Shown: positions 25,302 through 34,310 of the stretch, piece after piece
How positions within the stretch are numbered: the first letter of the stretch is position 1
Layout of the letters: each line of letters begins with the position of its first letter
NCBI GenBank assembly: GCA_023260495.1
Contig: JALQVB010000001.1
Coordinates: 1-50,985 of the forward strand
DNA: 50,985 nt
Direction: 5' to 3'
Source of the DNA: Aquiluna sp.
Lineage (GTDB): Bacteria > Actinomycetota > Actinomycetes > Actinomycetales > Microbacteriaceae
Position numbers and translations under genes: made by a program
Notes under the pieces: generated by a model
Told to the model about the DNA's origin: nothing
What the model saw: the letters and a program-made list of their open reading frames with translations, nothing else
Database searches by the model: none

Positions 25302-25858
25302 GATCCTCTTTCATGCTCTCGCACCAGCCCAACGATCTCCGCTGCCGTTTGGGCAACCGAGTCGTTCACAAGCTGATGTTGAAACTCTCCCGCGGCAGCA
25401 ATCTCGTGCCGCGCCGTAGCCAGTCTAGTTTGAATTTGCTCTTCTGTCTCGGTTCCTCTGCCTCGGAGCCTAGCTTCAAGCTCCTCCCAGCCTGGTGGAA
25501 GCAAGAAAACTTGCACCTGGTCAACGTGTTTACCGGCGACCTGTCGCGCCCCCTGCAGGTCAATTTCCAAAATCAAGTGCTTTTGCGCTGTCTTGGCCCG
25601 ATCGATCTCAGCACGCGGTGTTCCGTAGTAGTGATTGCCATGCACCTGAGCCCACTCAAGCAGTTCACCCTGCTCCAGCATTATTTCAAACTCGGGCTTA
25701 GAGACGAAGTGATAGTGCTCGCCGTTGACCTCGCCAGGGCGGGGATCACGGGTGGTGGCGGAAACCGACAGCATGAAGTCCGGCTCACTGTCCAGAATGC
25801 GCCGCACCACCGTTCCTTTCCCCACACCCGCTGGCCCAACCAGCACCAGCAGTGTCAC
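25298..25858 (-). CDS. gmk: guanylate kinase
   Basis: Converts GMP to GDP using ATP. It has 186 residues. The P-loop GPAGVGKGTVV starts near residue 8 (Ala replaces the more usual Ser), and SVSATTRDPRPGEVNGEHY is the GMP-binding signature. The start is GTG at 25858, overlapping the pyrF stop (GTGA). The protein has no N-terminal extension, and there is no separate mIHF gene between pyrF and gmk, where many actinobacteria have one. Confidence 0.95.
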   Translation of the reverse strand: MTLLVLVGPAGVGKGTVVRRILDSEPDFMLSVSATTRDPRPGEVNGEHYHFVSKPEFEIMLEQGELLEWAQVHGNHYYGTPRAEIDRAKTAQKHLILEIDLQGARQVAGKHVDQVQVFLLPPGWEELEARLRGRGTETEEQIQTRLATARHEIAAAGEFQHQLVNDSVAQTAAEIVGLVREHERGS

Positions 25859-26661
25859 AGTTCAGCCTTCAGCTTCTCGATTTGATTCACGATTTCACCA
25901 ACGCCACCACTCACCACGCTTCTGGAAACATTGGCAAGAACTCGCTGGCTACTGGCACCAAATATCTCACCCAGCTGAGAAAGCTTCGCTCCCTGGGCTC
26001 CAAATCCTGGAGCCAAGATTGGAAGCTGGATGTCGCGCTCTCGAATCTCCTCGATACCAAACTCGGCTAGGTTTACCGTCGCCCCAACAACGATGCCAAC
26101 GTCGCCAGCCGAATGCTCCGCGGCAAACCTGAGTACTCGGTCAGAAACTGTCCTGCCATTTCCCTTAGCCTGCTGAAGCTGCTTAGCCTCCGGATTCGAG
26201 GTGGCGGCCAAAATGAAAACACCTGCCTTGACATCCCGGGCTGCTTCAATCGTGTCGCTGAGTGAGCTTGGCCCCAAGTAGGGCGAAAGCGTTAGGGCAT
26301 CCGAGCGCAATGGGGAGTCATCGCCAAACCAAGCCTGGGCGTAGCCCTGCATTGTGGAACCAATGTCGCCGCGCTTGGCATCAGCAATCACTAGAAGGTT
26401 GGCCTCTCGAGCTGCCTCCATGATGTCTTCTAGGGCAAGGTAACCGGCAGAACCGAAGCGTTCAAAGAATGCGACCTGCGGCTTGATGATTCCAATTCGC
26501 TCCTCACAGGCGGCAATGATTTCATAGCCAAAATCCCTCGCCGATTGCGCGGTGTCGTTCATCCCCCAGTCCGCAAGAGTGCTTTCGGACGGATCAATTC
26601 CAACCACCAGCTGGCCGAAGCTTTCAACAGCGGCCTGCAGTCGGTTGGTGTATCTATCCAC
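25855..26661 (-). CDS. pyrF: orotidine 5'-phosphate decarboxylase, type 2
   Basis: Last step of UMP synthesis. It is a 268-residue member of the type 2 (mycobacterial) subfamily. LLVIADAKRGDIGSTMQGYA (about 90-109) contains the catalytic Asp-Lys-Arg-Gly-Asp set, and VVGIDPSESTLADWG is the N-terminal substrate segment. The start is GTG at 26661, overlapping the end of carB by 8 nt. With carAB, pyrB, pyrC and pyrR it completes a pyrimidine operon that lacks only pyrD and pyrE. Confidence 0.95.
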   Translation of the reverse strand: MDRYTNRLQAAVESFGQLVVGIDPSESTLADWGMNDTAQSARDFGYEIIAACEERIGIIKPQVAFFERFGSAGYLALEDIMEAAREANLLVIADAKRGDIGSTMQGYAQAWFGDDSPLRSDALTLSPYLGPSSLSDTIEAARDVKAGVFILAATSNPEAKQLQQAKGNGRTVSDRVLRFAAEHSAGDVGIVVGATVNLAEFGIEEIRERDIQLPILAPGFGAQGAKLSQLGEIFGASSQRVLANVSRSVVSGGVGEIVNQIEKLKAEL

Positions 26662-29600
26662 GAACTAGTCCCTTGCGATCTGCCGCATGTTGCTGCAATG
26701 ACTTTACCTCGAAGCGTCCCTCGCGAACTGCCTCAAACGAGCCGATGGCGGCACTCAGTTGGGCTACGGTGGTGAAGATTGGCTTGTCGGCTGCCGTGGT
26801 TGCGGCGCGAATCTCATAGCCATCACTTCGAGCGTCGGCTCCCGAGGGGGTGTTCACTACGACATCCACCTCGCCAGCGGCAATTTGGTCAACAATCGAG
26901 CGCTCCCCTTCCTTTGCCGAGGAGTGCTTAATAACCGGCTCTGCGCTAATGCCATGCCGCTGCAGCATCTTGGCTGTCCCGGCGGTCGCCAGAATTCGAT
27001 AGCCAAGCTGGGCGAGCCGGCGCACTGGAAGCACAATTTGCGGCTTGTCCCTGTCGGCGACTGACACGAAAACAGCTCCAGCCTGCGGCAGGGCGGAACC
27101 GGCGCCAGCCTGGCTCTTGGCGAAAGCTACCGGGAAGTTTTCATCGATTCCCATAACCTCTCCGGTGGAGCGCATCTCGGGTCCTAGCAGGCTGTCCACG
27201 TAGGCACCCTCCTTGGTGGCAAAGCGCTTGAACGGCAGCACGGCCTCCTTGACAGAGATCGGGGTGCCGGCAGGCAGCGCAGTGCCATCTTCCTCAGGCA
27301 ATAATCCCTGAGAAATCAGCTCCGGGATACTGCTGCCAGCCATCACAAGCGAGGCTGCCTTGGCGAGCTGGATACCAAGTGCCTTGGAAACAAACGGAAC
27401 CGTTCTGGACGCTCTGGGGTTCGCCTCGAGCACATAGAGAACATCGGAGGCCAAGGCGAACTGGACGTTGATAAGCCCGCGCACACCCAGACCCTTGGCA
27501 ATGGCCTCGGTCGCGGTGGCAACGCGCTGAACCTGAGCGTCGCTCAGGGTTATCGGTGGCAGCGTGCAGCTGGAGTCACCCGAGTGGATCCCGGCTTCCT
27601 CAATGTGCTCCATGACACCGCCGACATAAATCTGCTCGCCATCGTAGATGGCGTCAATGTCGATTTCGATTGCATCGTCGAGGAAGTGGTCAACCAGTAG
27701 CGGATGTGAATCATCGACCAGTGCATGCTCTGCAATTCGCTCAAAATAGTCACGCAGAGAATTCTCGTCATAAACAATTTCCATGCCGCGACCACCGAGC
27801 ACGAAGCTTGGTCTAACCAGCACTGGGTAACCGATACGGCGTGCAATTGTCACCGCCTCATCCTCGTTGACAGCGGTGCCGTTGGCCGGAGCAATAAGTC
27901 CGGCTTCATCCAGGATTTGCTGGAATTGGCCGCGCTCCTCAGCGAGTTCGATCGACTCGGGGCTCGTGCCGAGAATAGTTACCCCGGCTGCCTTCAGTCC
28001 CTCAGCTAGACCAAGAGCGGTCTGGCCACCGAGCTGCACCATGACCCCGGCAACCTCGCCAGAGTTGCGCTCGGCCTCGATGACCTCGAGCACATCCTCC
28101 AGGGTCAGTGGTTCGAAATAGAGCCGATCTGAGGTGTCGTAGTCGGTAGAAACAGTTTCCGGGTTGCAGTTGATCATGACTGTTTCGTAGCCCGCATCTC
28201 GCAGCGCAAAGGCGGCATGTACGCAGGAGTAGTCAAACTCAACACCCTGGCCGATGCGGTTGGGGCCAGATCCGAGGATGACTATCTTCTTACGATCCGA
28301 GGGCCTTACCTCGGTCTCTAGGTCGTAACTGCTGTAGTGGTACGGGGTGAGCGCTGGAAACTCGCCGGCGCAGGTGTCAACGGTCTTAAAAACCGGCCTA
28401 ACCCCGAGGCTGTAACGCAACGAACGGATTGAGCCCTCATCCGCACCGCGCAGCTCAGCAATTTGAGCATCGCTGAAGCCAAAGGACTTCGCCCGGCGCA
28501 GGCTGTCCGCATCAAGCTCCGCAAGGCCTTGAATCCACATTGCGACCTCGTTGATCAGAACAATCTGGTCAATGAACCAGGGGTCGATCTTGGTGGCATC
28601 AAAAATCTGCTCGGCCGTTGCTCCAAGTCGCAGCGCCTGCTGCAGCTGCACGATTCGCTTTTCAGTCGGTGTTTTGATCTCTTCCAGAAGCTGATCAACG
28701 CTTTGGTCAGTATCGCGCCAGTGGAATGAACTGCCCCGCTTTTCCAGAGAGCGAAGCGCCTTCTGGAGCGCCTGGGTGAAGGTGCGGCCGATGGCCATGG
28801 CTTCGCCGACGCTCTTCATTGTTGTGGTCAGAGTTTGGTCGGCAGCTGGGAATTTTTCGAAGGCGAATCTCGGTGCCTTAACAACTATGTAGTCGAGGGT
28901 TGGCTCAAAGCTCGCCGGCGTTACGCCTGTGATGTCGTTGGGGATTTCATCGAGGGTGTAACCAATGGCAAGCTTGGCGGCAATTTTCGCAATTGGGAAT
29001 CCGGTGGCCTTAGAGGCGAGAGCTGAGCTTCGGGAAACTCGAGGGTTCATCTCAATCACTATGACGCGTCCGTTGGTGGGGTCAACCGCAAACTGAATGT
29101 TGCAGCCACCAGTGTCAACGCCAACATCGCGGATGATCTGAATTCCAATGTCCCGCAGGTTCTGATATTCGCGGTCTGTGAGCGTTAGCGCCGGGGCGAC
29201 CGTGATGGAATCACCGGTGTGAACACCTACGGGATCGAAATTCTCAATGGAACAGACCACCACGGTGTTGTCAGCCTTATCCCGCATGAGCTCAAGCTCA
29301 TACTCCTTCCAGCCGAGGATGGATTCTTCTAGCAAAACCTCGGTGGTCGGTGATGCCTGCAAGCCGGCACCCGCGATGCGGCGCAAGTCAGCTTCGTTGT
29401 AGGCAAATCCTGAACCGAGACCACCCATTGTGAAGCTTGGGCGAACGACCATTGGATAGCCGATTTCACCGGCAATCTCGATGCATTCCTCGATGCTGTG
29501 AGCAATCGCGCTGCGCGCCACATCTGCACCCGCACGAAGAACCAGTTCTTTGAATGCCTGACGGTCTTCACCGGCCTTGATGGCGTCGACGTTGGCTCCG

Positions 29601-29947
29601 ATCAGTTCGACCCCATACTTGTCCAGCGAGCCGCGCTCATAGAGTGCCATGGCGGCATTGAGGGCCGTCTGCCCGCCGAGGGTAGGCAAAATTGCATCGG
29701 GCTTTTCCTTCTCGATAATCGCCTCAATAACCTCTGGAGTGATCGGCTCAACATAGGTGGCATCAGCAAAATCCGGGTCGGTCATGATCGTTGCTGGATT
29801 GGAGTTGATCAGGATGACGCGTACGCCCTCCTGCTGCAACACTCGGCAAGCCTGAGTTCCGGAATAGTCGAACTCGCAGGCCTGACCAATCACGATTGGA
29901 CCGGAACCGATTACCAGAACGGAATTTATATCGTTGCGCTTTGGCAT
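26654..29947 (-). CDS. carB: carbamoyl-phosphate synthase, large subunit
   Basis: Makes carbamoyl phosphate from bicarbonate, ammonia and two ATP, feeding pyrimidine and arginine synthesis. It has 1097 residues. It shows the two homologous ATP-grasp halves: GSGPIVIGQACEFDYSGTQA begins the first, GSGPNRIGQGVEFDYSCVHA begins the second (near 562). EMNPRVSRSSALASKATG and EANPRASRTVPFVSKALG are the matching metal-binding segments. The C-terminal 150 residues are the MGS-like regulatory domain. The start shares a base with the carA stop (TAATG). Confidence 0.97.
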   Translation of the reverse strand: MPKRNDINSVLVIGSGPIVIGQACEFDYSGTQACRVLQQEGVRVILINSNPATIMTDPDFADATYVEPITPEVIEAIIEKEKPDAILPTLGGQTALNAAMALYERGSLDKYGVELIGANVDAIKAGEDRQAFKELVLRAGADVARSAIAHSIEECIEIAGEIGYPMVVRPSFTMGGLGSGFAYNEADLRRIAGAGLQASPTTEVLLEESILGWKEYELELMRDKADNTVVVCSIENFDPVGVHTGDSITVAPALTLTDREYQNLRDIGIQIIRDVGVDTGGCNIQFAVDPTNGRVIVIEMNPRVSRSSALASKATGFPIAKIAAKLAIGYTLDEIPNDITGVTPASFEPTLDYIVVKAPRFAFEKFPAADQTLTTTMKSVGEAMAIGRTFTQALQKALRSLEKRGSSFHWRDTDQSVDQLLEEIKTPTEKRIVQLQQALRLGATAEQIFDATKIDPWFIDQIVLINEVAMWIQGLAELDADSLRRAKSFGFSDAQIAELRGADEGSIRSLRYSLGVRPVFKTVDTCAGEFPALTPYHYSSYDLETEVRPSDRKKIVILGSGPNRIGQGVEFDYSCVHAAFALRDAGYETVMINCNPETVSTDYDTSDRLYFEPLTLEDVLEVIEAERNSGEVAGVMVQLGGQTALGLAEGLKAAGVTILGTSPESIELAEERGQFQQILDEAGLIAPANGTAVNEDEAVTIARRIGYPVLVRPSFVLGGRGMEIVYDENSLRDYFERIAEHALVDDSHPLLVDHFLDDAIEIDIDAIYDGEQIYVGGVMEHIEEAGIHSGDSSCTLPPITLSDAQVQRVATATEAIAKGLGVRGLINVQFALASDVLYVLEANPRASRTVPFVSKALGIQLAKAASLVMAGSSIPELISQGLLPEEDGTALPAGTPISVKEAVLPFKRFATKEGAYVDSLLGPEMRSTGEVMGIDENFPVAFAKSQAGAGSALPQAGAVFVSVADRDKPQIVLPVRRLAQLGYRILATAGTAKMLQRHGISAEPVIKHSSAKEGERSIVDQIAAGEVDVVVNTPSGADARSDGYEIRAATTAADKPIFTTVAQLSAAIGSFEAVREGRFEVKSLQQHAADRKGLVRG

Positions 29948-31056
29948 TAGCTTCTCTCAATCAGGGCTAGAAATTTGTCGAACAGGTAGTGGCTGTCGTG
30001 GGGGCCAGCCGCCGCCTCAGGGTGATACTGGACCGAAAACGCTGGGATGTCCTGGCACTCAAGTCCCTCCACGACGTTGTCGTTGAGCCCTCGGTGGGAA
30101 ACACGCACCAGTCCAAAGCCCTCTGGGGACTTCGCTTCGTCACCGTCAATCTTGACTGCAAATCCGTGGTTGTGAGCGGTAACCTCGACCCGGCCAGACT
30201 CGGTGTTTTGAACCGGTTGGTTTATGCCCCGGTGTCCAAAGGCGAGCTTGTAGGTCTCGAAACCTAAGGCTCTTCCGAGAAGCTGATTACCAAAGCAGAT
30301 ACCGAAAAACGGCTTGCCCGCACGAAGTAATTCGCGGAGCATTACCACCTGCTGTTCGCTGGCCTGTGGGTCACCTGGTCCGTTGGAAAAGAAGATGCCA
30401 TCGGGGTTGCTGGCCAGAATCGTCTGGGCATCAACGCTGGATGGGAACACCGTAAGTTCAATTCCTCGCTCAGCGAGATGCTCCAGTGTTGACTTCTTTA
30501 TACCTAGGTCCAATATCGCAACCGAGCCCTTGCGCTTACCAACCGGCGGCACTGTATACGCCGCTTCGGTGGTGACGGTTGAGGACAGGAACTGACCAGC
30601 CATCTGGGGCGCAGCCTGCACCTGCTCAAGCATCTGCTCCAAGGTCAGATTTGAACCAGAGAAAACGCCTGCTCGCATGGCACCGGCGTCGCGAATTCGT
30701 AGGGTGATGGCGCGGGTGTCGACCCCGGCTATGCCTACGACGCCCTGCTCCGCCAATTCATCCTGCAGAGTTCGCTCGGCTCGCCAGTTCGAGGGCATGC
30801 GGCTAGGTTCTTTGACGACGTATCCAGCAACCCAGATCCGACCAGACTCCTCATCGCGCTCATTCATGCCGACTATGCCGATGTGCGGTGCCGTCTGGAC
30901 TACGATCTGCCCTGCGTATGACGGGTCGGTGATGGTCTCTTGGTATCCGGTCATGCCGGTTGCAAAGACCAACTCCCCCAGCGTTTGTCCTCGTGCCCCG
31001 AAAGCCTCGCCAACGTAGTGGCTCCCATCTTCCAGAACTAGATAGGCCTTATCCAA
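29947..31056 (-). CDS. carA: carbamoyl-phosphate synthase, small subunit
   Basis: Glutaminase subunit that supplies ammonia to CarB. It has 369 residues. YVGEAFGARGQTLGELVFAT is the N-terminal domain, and PFFGICFGNQLLGRALG contains the nucleophile Cys; the His-Glu pair is in QYHPEAAAGPHDS. The start is TTG at 31056, supported by AGGAG about 6 nt upstream and by the family N-terminus. It overlaps the preceding gene by 8 nt. Confidence 0.96.
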   Translation of the reverse strand: MDKAYLVLEDGSHYVGEAFGARGQTLGELVFATGMTGYQETITDPSYAGQIVVQTAPHIGIVGMNERDEESGRIWVAGYVVKEPSRMPSNWRAERTLQDELAEQGVVGIAGVDTRAITLRIRDAGAMRAGVFSGSNLTLEQMLEQVQAAPQMAGQFLSSTVTTEAAYTVPPVGKRKGSVAILDLGIKKSTLEHLAERGIELTVFPSSVDAQTILASNPDGIFFSNGPGDPQASEQQVVMLRELLRAGKPFFGICFGNQLLGRALGFETYKLAFGHRGINQPVQNTESGRVEVTAHNHGFAVKIDGDEAKSPEGFGLVRVSHRGLNDNVVEGLECQDIPAFSVQYHPEAAAGPHDSHYLFDKFLALIERS

Positions 31057-31531
31057 ATCGCTCTCCTGTCAGCTCTTTGATTTGCTTTATGAAATCTCTG
31101 ATGTCCCCAACCACTCGCAAGTTGGTAGAAACCTCTGTGTCACCCAGCATCCAGTGGATGGCAATCAACCCGCCTGGTTCAACGCCCTTGTCAATCGTGG
31201 CTCCCTCGCGGGTGATACCCCGGGCCGATGTCGATGGGATGAAGATGTCTCGCTCCCCCTTGCGTTCGATGGACAGTCCGTCTCCGCTCGCAAATACACG
31301 AGACTTACCCCGAACACCCATCCCGTGGGCCCATACTCGCTCGAGCGGCGCTGAGGAAAAAACAGTTGACACGTAGAGAGCCTCGCCGATTTCAACTCCA
31401 CCCTTCGAGTCTTGCGGAGCTGGAATTCGCGACTCCTGATCGGAACGCAGCGCCCGGTTTGAACGCAGAATTCTGAAGGCAATCACGAACACCAGAAGAA
31501 CTAGCGCAAAACCAATGAGCTCTCGAGTCAT
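31049..31531 (-). CDS. Rv1382-like membrane-anchored PH-like domain protein
   Basis: A 160-residue protein with one N-terminal membrane helix (LIGFALVLLVFVIAFRIL, about 5-22) followed by a basic stretch and a soluble beta-rich domain (about 48-155). Topology and the place between pyrC and carA match Rv1382 of Mycobacterium and its actinobacterial relatives, sometimes described as PH-like or export-associated. The function is unknown. Residues such as RVWAHGMGVRGKSRVFASGD and DIFIPSTSARGITREGATID are conserved-looking core segments. Overlaps with both neighbours (4 and 8 nt) tie its translation to the pyrimidine operon. Confidence 0.75.
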   Translation of the reverse strand: MTRELIGFALVLLVFVIAFRILRSNRALRSDQESRIPAPQDSKGGVEIGEALYVSTVFSSAPLERVWAHGMGVRGKSRVFASGDGLSIERKGERDIFIPSTSARGITREGATIDKGVEPGGLIAIHWMLGDTEVSTNLRVVGDIRDFIKQIKELTGERFG

Positions 31532-32793
31532 TTTTCGACGACCTCCCCGTCCTTGAATGAAAAGTTGCCGCGGAACAGGGTGTGCACGACCGCTCCCGGG
31601 AGAGCCACCCCTGCGAAAGGGTTGTTAGTTGATGCCGAATGCGTCTGGGAAGTCACGGTGCGCGTGGCGGATGGGTCAATCAAAGTGATGTTTGCCTCGG
31701 TGTCCACGTCGAGCCGGCCCTGATTCGTCAAGCCGCCAATTTCGGCGGGCTTGCTGCTCATGACCTGTGCGATGTCGCGCCAGTTGCGGCCACCTTCCAG
31801 CATGACCTTCTGCACCACGCTCGCCGCGTGTTCAAGCCCGACCATGCCAAAGGCAGCGTTCTCCCACTCACAGTCCTTCTTCTCGATCGAGTGCGGAGCG
31901 TGATCGGTGCCAACAATGTCGATGGTGCCGTCCACCAGGGCTTCGCGAAGTGCCGCAGTGTCTTCGGCCGAGCGCAGCGGTGGGTTGACCTTGTAGACCG
32001 GGTCGTAGCTGCGCACCAATTCCTCGGTGAGCATCAGGTGGTGCGGTGTTACCTCGGCCGTTATCTGAATACCGCGCTTCTTGGCCCACCGGATGACATC
32101 GACTGCGCCTGCTGTGGTCAGGTGGCAGATGTGTAATCTGGCCCCGGTCTTCTCAGCTAGTAGGGCGTCGCGAGCGATGATGGACTCCTCTGCAACCGAG
32201 GGCCATCCCGTTAGACCGAGTTCGGTAGCCAAATCCGAATCATTCATCTGGGCACCCTCGGTCAGCCTTGGTTCCTGAGCATGCTGCGCAATTACGCCAC
32301 CCATGGATTTCACGAAGGTCAAAGCTTGCAGCATCAGCGCCGGGTCAAAAACGCACATGCCATCGTCTGAGAAGACCCGTACCTTTGCCCTAGATCTGGC
32401 CATGCCTCCAAGGCCAGCCAGTTCCGCCCCAGCCAAACCTTTAGTGACGGCACCAATTGGCTGCACCTGCAGCAGTCCAGCTGCCTCGCCAAGGGTGAGT
32501 ACCTGCTCGACAACCGATGCCGAATCAGCAACTGGATTCGTGTTGGCCATAGCAAACAAAGCGGTGTAGCCACCCGCCACTCCCGATTTGCTGCCAGAGA
32601 GGACGGTCTCGGAGGCTTCAAAGCCCGGTTGGCGCAGGTGGGTGTGCAGGTCCACTAGCCCGGGTAGCGCTACCAGCCCAGAGCAGTCAATGCCCTTCTC
32701 ACTGGTTGGTTCCAACGACACGACAATGCCATCGGCAATTGAAATGTCAGTTTGCTTTTCGCCAAAAAGGGAAACGGACTTTAGAACAATCAA
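31528..32793 (-). CDS. pyrC: dihydroorotase
   Basis: Third step of pyrimidine synthesis, closing carbamoyl-aspartate to dihydroorotate. It is a 421-residue type I enzyme. LVDLHTHLRQPGFEASETV (about 47-65) holds the His-x-His zinc pair, KVRVFSDDGMCV the region of the bridging residue, and IVGTDHAPHSIEKKD the catalytic Asp (about 305). The start is TTG at 32793 with GGAG 7 nt upstream; it overlaps the pyrB stop (TTGA). Confidence 0.95.
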   Translation of the reverse strand: MIVLKSVSLFGEKQTDISIADGIVVSLEPTSEKGIDCSGLVALPGLVDLHTHLRQPGFEASETVLSGSKSGVAGGYTALFAMANTNPVADSASVVEQVLTLGEAAGLLQVQPIGAVTKGLAGAELAGLGGMARSRAKVRVFSDDGMCVFDPALMLQALTFVKSMGGVIAQHAQEPRLTEGAQMNDSDLATELGLTGWPSVAEESIIARDALLAEKTGARLHICHLTTAGAVDVIRWAKKRGIQITAEVTPHHLMLTEELVRSYDPVYKVNPPLRSAEDTAALREALVDGTIDIVGTDHAPHSIEKKDCEWENAAFGMVGLEHAASVVQKVMLEGGRNWRDIAQVMSSKPAEIGGLTNQGRLDVDTEANITLIDPSATRTVTSQTHSASTNNPFAGVALPGAVVHTLFRGNFSFKDGEVVEK

Positions 32794-33722
32794 GATCTTT
32801 CTCCCGCCAATAGTTCGTGCAACACGGCCATGCGCACCGCAACGCCATTGCTCACCTGCTTCAGGATTGCTGCTCGCGGGTCATCAGCGGCTTCACTAGA
32901 GATCTCGAAGCCGCGGTTCATCGGTCCTGGGTGCAAGATGTGGGCATCTTTCTTGAGCATCGCCAAGCGCTTGCCCGAAAGAGACCAGTTTTGAGTGTAT
33001 TCGCGCTCACTTGGCATGTAGTGACCCTGCATTCGCTCGCGTTGCACCCGGAGCATCATCACTACATCGGGCTGCTGCTCGAGCGAGTCCTCAAATGAGT
33101 TAGAGATGGTGGCACCCATTTTCTCAAAGCCGGCAGGCACCAGAGTCGCCGGACCAGCAACCTGAACCGAGGCCCCTAGCTTGGACAGCAGCAGCACGTT
33201 GGATCTGGCCACCCGGGAGTGTCTTATGTCGCCTACAATCAGCACCTTCAAGCCTGCAAGGTCGTCGTTTGAGCCGACCAGCTGGCGCATGGTTAGGGCA
33301 TCTAGCAAGGCCTGGGTGGGATGCTCGTGGGAACCATCACCGGCGTTGATAATGCTGGCATTTATCCAATCGCGATGCGCAAGCTGGTGGGCTGCTCCGC
33401 TCATGGGATGTCGCACCACAATCGCATCTGCACCCAGGGCCTCAAGGGTTTGGGCGGTGTCCTTCAGCGATTCCCCCTTGGAAAGGGAGGAGGTGGCCGC
33501 GGAGAAATTGATTACGTCGGCACTTAGTCGGGTGGCAGCAATCTCAAAGGAGATGCGGGTGCGGGTGGAGTTTTCATAAAACAGATTTACAACGGTCTTG
33601 CCACGCAAAGCCGGCAGTTTTTTTACTTCCCGGTCGTTTACTTGAGCAAGCTGCTGGGCATTGTCCAGCAGGTAGAGGGCGTCTTCCCTCGAAAGGTCGG
33701 CTATAGATACCAGGTTCTTCAT
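32790..33722 (-). CDS. pyrB: aspartate carbamoyltransferase, catalytic chain
   Basis: Second step of pyrimidine synthesis: carbamoyl phosphate plus aspartate. It has 310 residues. NLFYENSTRTRISFEIAATR (about 49-68) is the carbamoyl-phosphate signature. GDGSHEHPTQALLDALTM and ILHPGPMNRGFEIS are the other substrate sites. No regulatory pyrI chain is nearby; control probably comes from PyrR. The start overlaps the pyrR stop by 4 nt (ATGA). Confidence 0.96.
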   Translation of the reverse strand: MKNLVSIADLSREDALYLLDNAQQLAQVNDREVKKLPALRGKTVVNLFYENSTRTRISFEIAATRLSADVINFSAATSSLSKGESLKDTAQTLEALGADAIVVRHPMSGAAHQLAHRDWINASIINAGDGSHEHPTQALLDALTMRQLVGSNDDLAGLKVLIVGDIRHSRVARSNVLLLSKLGASVQVAGPATLVPAGFEKMGATISNSFEDSLEQQPDVVMMLRVQRERMQGHYMPSEREYTQNWSLSGKRLAMLKKDAHILHPGPMNRGFEISSEAADDPRAAILKQVSNGVAVRMAVLHELLAGERS

Positions 33723-34246
33723 GAAGAAATCACCACCTCGTCTGAGCCGTCGACTTCTGCCAGGTGAACATTCACGCGCTCTGTGACCGCCGTGGGCAAA
33801 TTCTTTCCAACAAAATCTGGCCGGATCGGTAGTTCCCGGTGTCCCCGGTCCACCAAAACCGCCAGCTTCACCTGCTTGGGGCGTCCAAAATCAATCAGAG
33901 CATCAAGGGCAGCTCTAGCGCTGCGACCCGAAAACAAGACATCATCGACAATCACAACGACCTTGCCATCGATGTCGTCGCCCGGTATAACGGTGGGTTG
34001 AATCCTGCGGTCGGCGGCAACAAGGTCGTCGCGGAACAGCGTGATATCCAAGACTCCGGCATCGGAGGTGAAGTTTGGGTCGATTTCACTTAGAAGTTTT
34101 GCTATGCGGTTGGCTAGGTGTATGCCTCGTGTTGGGATGCCCAGCACAATAAGGTCCGAAACGCCAGAATTGGCTTCAATGATCTCGTGGGAAATGCGCT
34201 TGAGGGCTCTGGCTATCTCGCCAGAATCTAAGACGACGCGTTGCAT
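33719..34246 (-). CDS. pyrR: bifunctional pyr operon regulator / uracil phosphoribosyltransferase PyrR
   Basis: RNA-binding regulator of pyrimidine genes that can also act as uracil phosphoribosyltransferase. It has 175 residues. VVVIVDDVLFSGRSARAALDAL (about 98-119) is the PRPP-binding loop; IVLGIPTRGIHLANRIA and the C-terminal DRGHRELPIRPDFVGKNLPT are PyrR-specific. It is the first gene of pyrRBC-carAB-pyrF. A PyrR-type RNA site lies directly upstream and includes its AAGGAG ribosome binding site, so it should repress its own translation and that of coupled genes when UMP is high. Confidence 0.96.
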   Translation of the reverse strand: MQRVVLDSGEIARALKRISHEIIEANSGVSDLIVLGIPTRGIHLANRIAKLLSEIDPNFTSDAGVLDITLFRDDLVAADRRIQPTVIPGDDIDGKVVVIVDDVLFSGRSARAALDALIDFGRPKQVKLAVLVDRGHRELPIRPDFVGKNLPTAVTERVNVHLAEVDGSDEVVISS

Positions 34247-34253
34247 TTGGCAA

Positions 34254-34286
34254 CTCCTTCTTCGCCTCTCTGGACGAACTTAAAGG
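34254..34286 (-). promoter_or_regulatory. PyrR-binding RNA hairpin overlapping the pyrR ribosome binding site
   Basis: In the pyrR leader the minus strand has TTCG-TCCAGAGAGG-CGAA: a 4-bp stem (34278-34275 with 34264-34261) closing the conserved PyrR loop sequence TCCAGAGAGG. A lower stem CCTT/AAGG (34286-34283 with 34259-34256) pairs with the AAGGAG Shine-Dalgarno that lies 7 nt before the ATG, separated by an internal loop on the 5' side. There is no terminator nearby. Thus PyrR plus UMP should stabilise the hairpin and hide the ribosome binding site, as described for mycobacteria. Confidence 0.8.
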
Positions 34287-34310
34287 ACATTTCGCAAAAG
34301 CATAACAGCT

